Shown one piece after another: positions 17,834 to 26,119 of a stretch of DNA of 64,000 bases. Source of the stretch: IDS-8 sp040902105 (GTDB lineage Bacteria > Pseudomonadota > Gammaproteobacteria > Steroidobacterales > Woeseiaceae); contig JBBDXW010000026.1 in the NCBI GenBank assembly GCA_040902105.1, positions 105,044 to 169,043 of the forward strand, written 5' to 3'. A program made the position numbers and the translations under genes. The number at the start of each line of letters is the position of its first letter. Position 1 is the stretch's first letter. The notes under the pieces are model-generated. The model saw only the letters and a program-made list of their open reading frames with translations. It was not told the DNA's origin and did not search any database.

Positions 17834-18828
17834 TTCCAAAAGGTCATGTCGTCGCGCTGTCGGGCGGAGTCGGCGGAGCGAAGCTGGCGCTCGGCCTGGC
17901 CAGCGTACTGCCGTCAAGCCAGCTGTCGATCGTGGCAAATACCGGAGATGATTTCGAGTATCTCGGCCTGCACATTTCACCCGACATCGACTCCTTGATT
18001 TACACACTGGCAGGTGTCAACAACCCGGTGACCGGCTGGGGTCGCGCGAACGAATCCTGGACATTCATGTCGGAGGCTGAAAGGCTCGGCATCGACTCCT
18101 GGTTCAGAACAGGCGACAAGGACCTGGCGGTGCATGTACATCGCACGAGCCGGTTGCGGTCGGGTAGTTCCTTATCCGCAGTTACCGATGAGATTGCCAG
18201 GCGAATGGGCATCGCCGCCAACATCATTCCCATGAGTGACGATCCGGTCAGAACTTACCTGGAAACCGATGTGGGCACCCTCGCCTTTCAGGACTATTTT
18301 GTCCGCCATGGGTGCAAGCCTCAAGTGTCCGGAATCCGTTTTCAGGGTTGCGAAACCGCCGCTCCCTCGCCAATGTTCCGGCAACTGCTGGACAGCCCCG
18401 ATCTTGCGGCCGTCGTGCTTTGTCCATCGAACCCGTACCTCAGCATCGATCCTGTTCTGTCCATTCCGGGAGTCGTTGAAGCGTTAGCCTGCAACAAGGC
18501 ACCGGTCATAGCGGTATCGCCGATCGTGCAGGGACAGGCGATCAAAGGCCCGACCGCGAAGATCATGGGCGAACTCGGAGTTCCGGTTACGCCCGCTGCG
18601 GTCGCCGATCATTACCAGGGTCTGATCGACGGGTTCGTTCTCGATTCGTCGGATGGCGAGCTTTCGCGTTCCATGGCCGGGACCGGTCTGGCCGTCGAGG
18701 TTGCAAACACGGTAATGCAGTCCCTGGGTGATCGGGCGTCACTGGCGAGAACGGTCCTCGAGTTCAGCCGGCGTTTGCAGCACGCCCCTGCACGCCCAAG
18801 GCACAATCCCCGGGTTCGTCTCAGCTGA
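17830..18828 (+). CDS. cofD: 2-phospho-L-lactate transferase (F420 biosynthesis)
   Basis: The 332-residue enzyme joins the activated phospho-lactyl (or phosphoglyceryl) guanylate made by CofC to FO, giving F420-0. It begins with the diagnostic VALSGGVGGAKLALGLA, then SIVANTGDDFEYLGLHISPDIDS, and later LCPSNPYLSIDPVLSIPGV and AVSPIVQGQAIKGPTAKIM. All are classic CofD/FbiA landmarks and the length is typical. The ATGA overlap with cofE indicates coupling. Confidence 0.95.
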   Translation: MIPKGHVVALSGGVGGAKLALGLASVLPSSQLSIVANTGDDFEYLGLHISPDIDSLIYTLAGVNNPVTGWGRANESWTFMSEAERLGIDSWFRTGDKDLAVHVHRTSRLRSGSSLSAVTDEIARRMGIAANIIPMSDDPVRTYLETDVGTLAFQDYFVRHGCKPQVSGIRFQGCETAAPSPMFRQLLDSPDLAAVVLCPSNPYLSIDPVLSIPGVVEALACNKAPVIAVSPIVQGQAIKGPTAKIMGELGVPVTPAAVADHYQGLIDGFVLDSSDGELSRSMAGTGLAVEVANTVMQSLGDRASLARTVLEFSRRLQHAPARPRHNPRVRLS

Positions 18829-18835
18829 CTCTACG

Positions 18836-19885
18836 ATGACTCCGCAAGGCTCAAACGATCACCAGAACCGCAATCTTATTGCGAGCTGGGCTGTTGCGGT
18901 GGCCCAGGCTCTGGATGAAAGGGGGTTAGACAGCAGCGAGATCTTCGCGACGGCAGGCATTGACCTCGCCACTGCACGTGACCCTTCCACCCGGTATCCG
19001 GCTGACCAGATGACGCGAGTCTATGAGTTGTCGGAGGAAGCCACGCAGGATCCGTCTTTCGGCCTCTCCATCGCGGAGTATGTGCATCCGACCTCCCTGA
19101 ACGCCCTTGGTTACTCGCTTTTCGCAAGTAACGATCTGGAATCTTTTTGTCGCCGTATCGTTCGTTATTTCGGCCTTGTATCCACGAACGCGGTCACGGA
19201 GATCGAACAGACTGCGAACGAGTTTCATTTGTCCATGCTGCCGGCGATCGGCGTAACGTCGTACGCGCCTCAGGATGCATGGCTCGCCACGCTGCTGCGC
19301 TTCAGCCGGTTCATATACCGACCGAACTTCAATCCGTTGCGGGTCTATCTTCGCCGGCCGACGCCAACGGTCAATATTGCAAACTTCACTGACTGGTTCC
19401 GGGCACCGATCGAATTCGGCAGCAACAAGAATACGCTGGTCTTCAACGCGAAGGACATGACTGTGCGCTTGCCCGCTGCGAATGCCGAACTGGCGCGGCA
19501 AAATGATCAGGTCGTGATGGCGCTGCTCAAGCAGATCGACCGAAGCGACATTATTGCCCAGGTCCGCGCCACGTTTATCGGGCTGTTACCGTCCGGCGAC
19601 TGCAGCAAACAAACCGTCGCCGCACAACTGAACATGAGCGAGCGGACGTTGCAGAATCGACTCGTGGAACGCACCACGACTTACAGCAACCTCCTGAGCG
19701 AAACGCGTCGCGAGCTGGCGGAGCAATACATGAACCAGAGCCTGCATTCCATCAGCGAAGTTGCGTTCTTGCTCGGTTTCTCGGAAATCAGCAGTTTTTC
19801 GCGCGCGTTTCGCGCGTGGACCGGCGAATCGCCCAGCGCATATCGCGAACGGAATCTGCAAGGACGAGGGTCGCGAAGAGTTTGA
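18836..19885 (+). CDS. AraC family transcriptional regulator (arabinose-binding-like N domain)
   Basis: This regulator of about 349 residues has an N-terminal ligand domain of the PF12625 type (PADQMTRVYELSEEATQDPSFGL). A C-terminal AraC HTH at about residues 250-340 includes CSKQTVAAQLNMSERTLQNRL and ISEVAFLLGFSEISSFSRAFRAWTG. The ATG at 18836 follows the end of cofD by 7 bases; the upstream in-frame extension lies inside cofD. Its place behind cofED suggests it controls the F420-linked catabolic genes, possibly the converging operon. Confidence 0.88.
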   Translation: MTPQGSNDHQNRNLIASWAVAVAQALDERGLDSSEIFATAGIDLATARDPSTRYPADQMTRVYELSEEATQDPSFGLSIAEYVHPTSLNALGYSLFASNDLESFCRRIVRYFGLVSTNAVTEIEQTANEFHLSMLPAIGVTSYAPQDAWLATLLRFSRFIYRPNFNPLRVYLRRPTPTVNIANFTDWFRAPIEFGSNKNTLVFNAKDMTVRLPAANAELARQNDQVVMALLKQIDRSDIIAQVRATFIGLLPSGDCSKQTVAAQLNMSERTLQNRLVERTTTYSNLLSETRRELAEQYMNQSLHSISEVAFLLGFSEISSFSRAFRAWTGESPSAYRERNLQGRGSRRV

Positions 19886-19906
19886 GGATTCGCCAATCGC
19901 CGCGCA

Positions 19907-19934
19907 GGTCGCCCGCAATGGCGGGCTCCTACAG
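19907..19934. repeat. REP palindrome
   Basis: A single copy of the 28-base REP (reverse orientation, GGTCGCCCGCAATG then GCGGGCTCCTACAG) sits between the convergent AraC and F420-reductase genes. Confidence 0.85.
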
Positions 19935-19942
19935 TAGGCGTG

Positions 19943-20617
19943 TCAGGCCATATTTTTCGCGACGACGCGGATTCCAGCGCCGTCAAGTTCGTACTTCTTG
20001 TTCAGGAAGATCAATATTGAAGTAAGCGCCTCGGGAACGACGGAATTATCGATTGCTCCGGCGTGCCATGCCGTCAGCCCGATGCTCTCGGCAAGTTCGA
20101 CGACAACCGCTCGCGCTTCTGCGTCGTTTCCGCAAACGAGAACATCACTAAGTGAGTCGTTCAATGTCTCGCTCTGCAAGTGGGCCGCTGCAATATTCTG
20201 AAAGGCGGACACGACGCGTACGTTGTCGCCAAGCACCTGCTGCGCTTGCCTGGCGACCGATCCGCCGGGCGGCAACTGCACGCGCATGACTTTCGGCGGA
20301 ACGAGCGGCACGGTCGCGTCGACAAGGATCTTTCCCTGGATGTGCGGCCGGATCGACTCGAGGGTAGAGTCATGACTCGAATACGGAACGGTCAGGATCA
20401 CGACATCGGCACCTGCCGCCGCGGCCCGGTTGTCCGAGGCGCTGATCGTCGCATGCGGAAGCCGCGCTGAAAGCGTCGCCGCCGTCATGTCCGCTTTCTC
20501 CACCGTGCGGGAGCCTATGGTTACCGCGTAACCCGTTTTCGCCAGCTGATACGCAAGCCCCGAACCGAGGTCGCCGGTACCGCCGACGATCGCAATCCGC
20601 GGCTTGCCTGATGTCAT
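19943..20617 (-). CDS. npdG: NADPH-dependent F420 reductase
   Basis: The 224-residue enzyme moves hydride between NADPH and F420. It starts with a Rossmann dinucleotide site RIAIVGGTGDLGSGLAYQLA, then VTIGSRTVEKA for NADP, DVVILTVPYSSH, and the family stretch VRVVSAFQNIAAAHLQ. It ends AWHAGAIDNSVVPEALTSILIFLNKKY. These match archaeal Fno and actinobacterial NpdG. It is the last gene of the minus-strand operon and overlaps the DRE-TIM gene by 4 bases, which couples F420H2 supply to the catabolic enzymes. Confidence 0.93.
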   Translation of the reverse strand: MTSGKPRIAIVGGTGDLGSGLAYQLAKTGYAVTIGSRTVEKADMTAATLSARLPHATISASDNRAAAAGADVVILTVPYSSHDSTLESIRPHIQGKILVDATVPLVPPKVMRVQLPPGGSVARQAQQVLGDNVRVVSAFQNIAAAHLQSETLNDSLSDVLVCGNDAEARAVVVELAESIGLTAWHAGAIDNSVVPEALTSILIFLNKKYELDGAGIRVVAKNMA

Positions 20618-21810
20618 GACGCCTGCGCCGGACGGCGGGACTGCACGAGACGGCGGAACTCATCGTCCGTCATCAGCCGGCCGGCCGCGGTTGCCTGTGC
20701 TTTTACCTGGGCAAGGAGCTCGCCGTGCTGCTCCTCCGGCACGGCCAGGCCCAGTTCTTCCACCTTGAGCTTGATGCTGGCCAGGCCGCTTTTCTTGCCG
20801 AGCACGATGCGTCGCGGCGCCGACACCAGCTCAGCCGAATAGGGTTCGATCGCCTCCGGAATATGAAACTGCGTGGCGACGGCGCCGCTTTCGCGCGTGA
20901 ACAGATTTTCACCCACGACCGGACGCCAGCCGTCGACACGATAATTTGCAGCCTTTTGCACCAGTGCCGAGACGTTCCGCGCCTGCGACAGATCGAGATC
21001 CACCGGCACGTCATACAGGCATGACAGGGCAAGCGCCACCTCGCAGATGTCCGAGTTTCCTGCGCGCTCGCCTATCCCGTTTACGGTGCCCTGGATCCAG
21101 TCCGCCCCGCCGCGTACCGCGGCAATCGCCAGCGCCGTTCCCAGGCCAAAGTCGTTGTGACCGTGAAAATGCAGCGGCATGTCGGGGCCAATCCATCCGC
21201 GGACCTTGCGTATCAGGTGCTCAGCCGCTTCCGGCGCACAAGCCCCGATGGTATCGACAACGGCAACTTCCGCGGCGCCGGCTTCAATGGCACGAGAATA
21301 GACTTCACGCAAGAAACCAAGATCGCTGCGGGTGCTGTCTACCGGAAAGAAAATGACGCGCATGTCATGATCGACAGCGTGCCTGATCGCATCCGTCACT
21401 CGCTGCAATACGATGTCCCGATTAAAGCCGTATGCGGCCATTTTGACTTCGCTGGTGGAAATCTCTATCAGCGCCTGCTTGATGCCAAGTTCGATCAAGG
21501 CATCCAGGTCCGCCTTCACGGCTCGCGAAAAGCCCCAGATCTCCGACTTCAATCCCGCGTCGAGTATTCGTTTGACTGCGCGCGAGTCGTCCTCCGACAC
21601 GCGGGGGAATCCTGCCTCGATCCTGCCGACGCCGAGGTCGGCCAGGCCGCAGGCTATGTTGTACTTTTCTTCAGGATTGAACACCACGCCGACGGCCTGC
21701 TCGCCATCCCGGAGTGTCGTATCGTAAAATCGAACCGGCTTGCTGCGATCGAAGCCGCTTCGAACATCGTCGAGTTTGTTCAGCTCGCTGGTCCATATTT
21801 TCTGTTGCAT
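20614..21810 (-). CDS. DRE-TIM metallolyase (isopropylmalate/homocitrate synthase-like or HMG-CoA lyase-like)
   Basis: This protein of about 398 residues has the HMGL-like barrel: FYDTTLRDGEQAVGVVFNPEEK with the metal/base Asp and Arg, then RIEAGFPRVSEDD, and the metal pair in LHFHGHNDFGLGTA. The C-terminal part (KKSGLASIKLKVEELGL) resembles the end region of homocitrate synthase/NifV-type enzymes and not the LeuA leucine-binding domain. It may condense or cleave an acyl-CoA/keto-acid product of the pathway. ATG 21810 follows GGTGAGAG; an upstream GTG at 21819 is an alternative. Confidence 0.85.
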   Translation of the reverse strand: MQQKIWTSELNKLDDVRSGFDRSKPVRFYDTTLRDGEQAVGVVFNPEEKYNIACGLADLGVGRIEAGFPRVSEDDSRAVKRILDAGLKSEIWGFSRAVKADLDALIELGIKQALIEISTSEVKMAAYGFNRDIVLQRVTDAIRHAVDHDMRVIFFPVDSTRSDLGFLREVYSRAIEAGAAEVAVVDTIGACAPEAAEHLIRKVRGWIGPDMPLHFHGHNDFGLGTALAIAAVRGGADWIQGTVNGIGERAGNSDICEVALALSCLYDVPVDLDLSQARNVSALVQKAANYRVDGWRPVVGENLFTRESGAVATQFHIPEAIEPYSAELVSAPRRIVLGKKSGLASIKLKVEELGLAVPEEQHGELLAQVKAQATAAGRLMTDDEFRRLVQSRRPAQAS

Positions 21811-21863
21811 GTCTCTCACCGTTCCGAATCGTTAAGGAATCTGCACACGTCCTGATCCATGCC

Positions 21864-21928
21864 CTGTAGGAGCCCGCCATTGCGGGCGACCAACCGCCCA
21901 GGTCGCCCGCAATGGCGGGCTCCTACAG
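21864..21928. repeat. inverted pair of REP palindromes
   Basis: REP copies at 21864-21891 and 21901-21928 face each other with 9 bases between. They lie in the only substantial gap of the minus-strand catabolic operon, between the cyclase and DRE-TIM genes. The transcript would form a very stable hairpin that could lower expression of the two distal genes or protect the upstream message. Confidence 0.88.
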
Positions 21929-21930
21929 CA

Positions 21931-22788
21931 TCATGCAATAGCAACAGGCCGTATCAGCGAAGCTTCTCCGCCCTTCAATTTGAGCGGCAGGACGACGACC
22001 GTCGAAACATACCGCCGATCGGCAGCCAGCTCCTCCAGATACAGGCTTTTCATGACGTAGATACCGTTCTCGATCAACAGCACGCGATGCGCATCAAACA
22101 GATCCGGGCAGCCGAGCGACAGGTTATCGGTACCTACCAGCCGTGGTTTCCTTTGAGCCAGCCAGCGCACCGCCTCCGCAGACAAGCCCGCCCATTTGTG
22201 CAAATACGCATCGCCATCAGACTCGAACAATGCGCCATATCCAGTGCGCACGATCGCGCAGTCACCCTCTTTCAGCTCGGTGTCTTGCGAATCCGCAGCG
22301 GACTGCAGGTCTTCGACGGTAATCGAATATCTCTCGGGCAGGATGTCCAACCCCTTGATCGCCGGGATATCGAACAGCACGGCCCGCAAAACCAGGGGCG
22401 GAACCTTCTCCATGCTGTGCAAAGGGTGCGGCAGGTCGACAAAACCCGTACCCCGCTGATACGGCGTGATGTCGATCCCCTGCACTTTCAGGTCCTGCGA
22501 CATGTGCACCGGGGCATCGAAATGCGTGCCGGCATGCATTGACGTAATCATCATGCCGATGGCATGCGAAAAACCGGGTTCGATTTTGCCCAGGTCCTTG
22601 ACCACGTGTTCGTGATAATCGAAAAGATAGTATTGATAAGGCGGGTCGAACGGATGAACGGGCATGCCGGGCCAATAGCACTGGCCGAGATCGTAAACCC
22701 GGGCGTTTGCCAGCAGGCCGTGGAGTGCCGAGTCTTTCACTGTGTCTTGCGTTGCTTCGCCGCGACGCCGCAAATCGTCAGGATGCAC
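21931..22788 (-). CDS. cyclase family / kynurenine-formamidase-like amidohydrolase
   Basis: The 285-residue product carries the metal-binding motif HAGTHFDAPVHM (HxGTHxDxPxH, near residue 85) of the cyclase/KynB family. It also has GDCAIVRTGYGALFESD and LVGTDNLSLGCPD. Members hydrolyse cyclic or N-formyl amides and related bonds with a binuclear metal site, and all ligands are present. The frame overlaps the upstream M20 gene by 52 bases if the first ATG is used, so the true start may be a later GTG. It fits a ring-opening or amide-hydrolysis step. Confidence 0.87.
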   Translation of the reverse strand: MHPDDLRRRGEATQDTVKDSALHGLLANARVYDLGQCYWPGMPVHPFDPPYQYYLFDYHEHVVKDLGKIEPGFSHAIGMMITSMHAGTHFDAPVHMSQDLKVQGIDITPYQRGTGFVDLPHPLHSMEKVPPLVLRAVLFDIPAIKGLDILPERYSITVEDLQSAADSQDTELKEGDCAIVRTGYGALFESDGDAYLHKWAGLSAEAVRWLAQRKPRLVGTDNLSLGCPDLFDAHRVLLIENGIYVMKSLYLEELAADRRYVSTVVVLPLKLKGGEASLIRPVAIA

Positions 22789-24026
22789 TGAATATACACT
22801 TTGATGATGTCGAGCATATCGCCGATATGCACGGCCTCGCCCTGGTGCGTATCGAAGCCGCCGCCGCCGGTGCGGATCCGTCCGGCCGATCCGTAATTGA
22901 CCGTGGGAATGCCGTAGCGATTCATGTGCGCCGCATCGCTGTACCAGATTTCGTTGCCGAACCGGGGCGGCTGACCGAGCTGCTCGGTGTGCGCCGCGAC
23001 GATGGTCTGAACGAGCTCATGATCGTCCGGGATGCTGGTGCCGGGAGCCGAGACATAGATGTCGACAATCGTTCCCTGAAGGCAGGCGTGCTCTTTCTCC
23101 AGTCCGCGAATCAGTTCGCGTACCTCCCGGTATACCTGCACAGGCAGTACATCCGGCGGCGTGCGCACATCCATGTAAATAGTGCAGGTATCGGGCGTTC
23201 TTGCGCCGCGCCACGGCCAGCCGCCCTCGATCGCGGCGATGTTGACTTTCGGTTGCGTCCCGCCGAATTCGTTGCGAGCCATATATCCCGGAATCCACTC
23301 GTTCAGGGCCGCCAGAACCAGGCTCGAATTGCTGACCGCATTCCTTTCGTGATCGGACCAGGCCGTATGGATCAGCATGCCCGGTACCGTGATCTTGAAC
23401 CATGTCGTCCCACAGTGGCGTGGAATCAGCATCATGTTGGTCGGTTCGCCAAGTATGCAGAAATCGGCGACAGCTCCGTGCGTAATCGCGTATTTGGTTC
23501 CCGGGCCGTAGCCCTGGTACATCCTGCCTTCGAAATTGTTGACGGGAGCCTTTTCGATTTCGCCCGCGACGCCGGCTATCACCACGTTGCCGGCGATCTC
23601 GATGCCCGCGGTCCTGATCGCCTCGCAGGCGACGGTGTAGGTGGCCAGGGCACTTTTCATGTTGAACGTGCCCATCCCGTAAATCCATTCGTCGTCGACG
23701 ACATTGCCTTCGCAGCGATAACCCAGCCCGCGGTGCGCCTGTTCCGGCCCGAATGACGTATCGAGGTGGCCGTTGAACATGAGCGTCCTGCCGCCGCCGG
23801 CGCCCTCCCACAGGCCTATGGCGTTGTACCGCTCGTCGCCTATGGGTTGCAGGGTCGAGCGGAATCCCGATTGTTGCAGCACCTTATGGAACGCCCGCGC
23901 CATGTCGCCCTCGTAACCGGTGGGGCTCGGGACGTTGACGAGGTCTACGACGAGATCCACCAGGCGCTTGCGGTCAATTTTCTCCAGCGCTTTTTTCAGC
24001 AGTGTTTGATCGGGTTTGTCAGCCAT
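22737..24026 (-). CDS. M20 family amidohydrolase with altered metal motif
   Basis: This protein of about 429 residues has the ArgE/DapE fold: LMFNGHLDTSFG (metal His), ILGEPTNMMLIPRHCG, the dimerisation domain, and the C-terminal His in GFDTHQGEAVHIGD. The usual bridging-metal motif GxGAxDMK reads GMGTFNMKS, with Asn in place of Asp, and the catalytic EE pair appears as GEIE. It may be a specialised deacylase or carbamoylase. ATG 24026 with AGGT upstream is used; ATG 24047 would add seven residues. It lies between the FAH and cyclase genes in the operon. Confidence 0.85.
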   Translation of the reverse strand: MADKPDQTLLKKALEKIDRKRLVDLVVDLVNVPSPTGYEGDMARAFHKVLQQSGFRSTLQPIGDERYNAIGLWEGAGGGRTLMFNGHLDTSFGPEQAHRGLGYRCEGNVVDDEWIYGMGTFNMKSALATYTVACEAIRTAGIEIAGNVVIAGVAGEIEKAPVNNFEGRMYQGYGPGTKYAITHGAVADFCILGEPTNMMLIPRHCGTTWFKITVPGMLIHTAWSDHERNAVSNSSLVLAALNEWIPGYMARNEFGGTQPKVNIAAIEGGWPWRGARTPDTCTIYMDVRTPPDVLPVQVYREVRELIRGLEKEHACLQGTIVDIYVSAPGTSIPDDHELVQTIVAAHTEQLGQPPRFGNEIWYSDAAHMNRYGIPTVNYGSAGRIRTGGGGFDTHQGEAVHIGDMLDIIKVYIQCILTICGVAAKQRKTQ

Positions 24027-24053
24027 CTTGGCGTTACCTGTGTGCATGAGTAA

Positions 24054-24992
24054 TCAGTCGCCCTGCCCCGCAACGATAAAGGTCGTGAGCGTGCCCAGTT
24101 CCGCTATCGTGGCATCGATCCGGTCGCCGGGCCGCAGCCATACCGGCGCCTTCATTCCGGCGGCAACGCCCGGCGGGCTGCCGCTGGTAATGATGTCTCC
24201 CGGCTCCAGCGTCGTGTTCGACCACCAGGAAACCAGCTCCCGCGTCTTATAATGCATTTTGCCGGTGTTCGAATCCTGGCGTACCTCGCCATTGACTCGC
24301 AGTTTCATGTCCAGGTTGTGCGGATCGGAGAGTTCATTCCTGGTCACCAGGTGCGGGCCGAACGGACAGGAGCCGTCGAAACTCTTGCCGAGGAGGATGA
24401 CTTTGTTCGAATGCTCGCGGGCCTGGATGTCCCGGGCCGACAGATCGTTGAAGATCGTGTAACCGGCAACGTAGTCCATCGCCTCCTCCACCGGTACGCG
24501 AAACGCCCGTTTACCGATGATGATCGCGATTTCGATCTCGTAATCGAGTTGCCTTGTGAAGTGCGGCACCGCCACATTCGCGCCGGACGCAACTACGCTC
24601 GACGGTGCTTCCAGGAATCCCGTCGGGTGTTCGAAATGAAAATTACCCCAGTTGTGGGACTGCCACTCCGGCGCCTGCCACGTCGCCAGTTCCGCGAGAT
24701 GCGCATCGAAATTGCAGGATGTGTGCATGATTTTGCCGGGGCGTGGCACCGGGGCGCACAGCTCGATTCCTTCCTCCGCATGAATGTGCGGATTGCCGGA
24801 TAAATCGCTGCCGACACCGTCGAGCAGCGCCTGCGCTTTTGCCATCCCCTGCTCGCCCATCTGCAGGAAGGCCAGCATATTGTCAGGCAGTGCGCCGTCG
24901 GACAGAGCATGCAAATCCGCGTAGTGCCCGCCCGTGTAGACACCGATCACAGGGCGGGCATCCTCGTGCGGTTTGAACGTGGCCAGTCGCAT
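24054..24992 (-). CDS. fumarylacetoacetate hydrolase family protein
   Basis: The product of about 312 residues begins MRLATFKPHEDARPVIGVY, a typical FAH-family N-terminus. It carries the metal ligands in LDYEIEIAIIIGKRAF (ExE) and later FNDLSARDIQ (D), followed by KSFDGSCPFGPHLV and GDIITSGSPPGV. Such enzymes hydrolyse or hydrate beta-diketo and 2-keto acids, or act as decarboxylases. ATG 24992 begins one base after the LLM stop codon; the longer frame lies inside the LLM gene. It probably handles an opened-ring keto acid. Confidence 0.92.
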   Translation of the reverse strand: MRLATFKPHEDARPVIGVYTGGHYADLHALSDGALPDNMLAFLQMGEQGMAKAQALLDGVGSDLSGNPHIHAEEGIELCAPVPRPGKIMHTSCNFDAHLAELATWQAPEWQSHNWGNFHFEHPTGFLEAPSSVVASGANVAVPHFTRQLDYEIEIAIIIGKRAFRVPVEEAMDYVAGYTIFNDLSARDIQAREHSNKVILLGKSFDGSCPFGPHLVTRNELSDPHNLDMKLRVNGEVRQDSNTGKMHYKTRELVSWWSNTTLEPGDIITSGSPPGVAAGMKAPVWLRPGDRIDATIAELGTLTTFIVAGQGD

Positions 24993-24993
24993 G

Positions 24994-26079
24994 TCATGCT
25001 GCTCCGGGTTTGAGCTTCGGCAATACCGCTTCGCCAAACAGTCGGATCGTCTCGAGATTGTCGGCTTTCGTGGCGCCGACGACCTCGAGTAACGGAGTGT
25101 TGAGGCCCGCATCGATCAGTTCCTGCGTGATCTCCAGGCAGTCGTCCGGCGTTCCGGAAATGACCGTGAAGGCGCGTTGTATCTCGTCGTTCACCAGATG
25201 CGTCACATTGTCTTCCGTACCCGCGGCAATGGCCTTGCGGAACGGCTCCCAGGTTTCGTCCGGGAACCCGGACGTACTGAGGATGACGTCGTTCTTGATG
25301 TTACGCAGCTTGTTGATGACGTAGGTTCCGGTGTAACTCCGCGTAGCATCCTTTGCTTTCTTGCGATCTTTCGAACATGCCGCGAGGATGACGCCGCCGA
25401 CCGGAAAGTCCGGCGGCAGTTTACGGCCCGCGGACGCCGCGCCGGCCCAACAGTTTTTACGCGCATATCGGGTAAAGCCGGGTGATGTAAGCCCGGGCAG
25501 CAGCAGGCCGTCGGCGATTTTCCCGGCCAGTTTTTGCATGAACGGTCCGGTTGCGCCGATGTAGATCGGAATCTGCGTACGCAGTCCCCTGCCTTTGCGG
25601 TCGACCGCGGGCATATCGCATTTGAATAACTCGCCGTCATACGCAAACGCGTTGCCGGTCGCGATACCCCGGATCATCTCGATCGATTCCGTGTGAGTCT
25701 TCACGGGCGTAAACTTCGTCATATCGAGCTCGAGATACTCCGTGCCCACCTTGCCCGCACCCAGACCCATGATGAAGCGACCGCCGGACAATTCATCCAG
25801 CGCATTGGATTCCGACGCCTGGATCGTCGGATGCCGCATGTACGGTGAAGTAATGCCCAATCCGATCGGGATCTTGCTGGTTGCCATGGCGGCAGCTGCA
25901 AGCGTAGTGAAGCATCCGCGCGATTCATGGCCGTACTTGCGAAACCAGTGATAAGCCTCGGCGATCCAGAATCCTCCCGAATATCCGGATTTCTCGGTCT
26001 GGCTCGCATATGCCTGAATCGCCGAAATCGGTTCATAGGATTTGAAAATGACGCCTACATTGGGTTTTGTGTCGCTCAT
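24994..26079 (-). CDS. LLM class F420-dependent oxidoreductase
   Basis: The 361-residue luciferase-like enzyme starts MSDTKPNVGVIFKSYEPISAI. It shows IGLGITSPYMRHPTIQASESNALDELSGGRFIMGLGAGK and PIYIGATGPFMQKLAGKIADGLLLPG, the hallmarks of methylene-H4MPT-reductase-like F420 enzymes. AGGAG lies 7 bases before the ATG. Its operon also encodes the F420 reductase, and F420 biosynthesis genes flank it, so F420H2 (or F420) is the likely cosubstrate. Whether it reduces a ring, oxidises an alcohol or oxygenates cannot be decided here. Confidence 0.9.
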   Translation of the reverse strand: MSDTKPNVGVIFKSYEPISAIQAYASQTEKSGYSGGFWIAEAYHWFRKYGHESRGCFTTLAAAAMATSKIPIGLGITSPYMRHPTIQASESNALDELSGGRFIMGLGAGKVGTEYLELDMTKFTPVKTHTESIEMIRGIATGNAFAYDGELFKCDMPAVDRKGRGLRTQIPIYIGATGPFMQKLAGKIADGLLLPGLTSPGFTRYARKNCWAGAASAGRKLPPDFPVGGVILAACSKDRKKAKDATRSYTGTYVINKLRNIKNDVILSTSGFPDETWEPFRKAIAAGTEDNVTHLVNDEIQRAFTVISGTPDDCLEITQELIDAGLNTPLLEVVGATKADNLETIRLFGEAVLPKLKPGAA

Positions 26080-26119
26080 GGCAATGCTCCTGGTACCCTG
26101 CTTCCTGTCTGATTGAATC

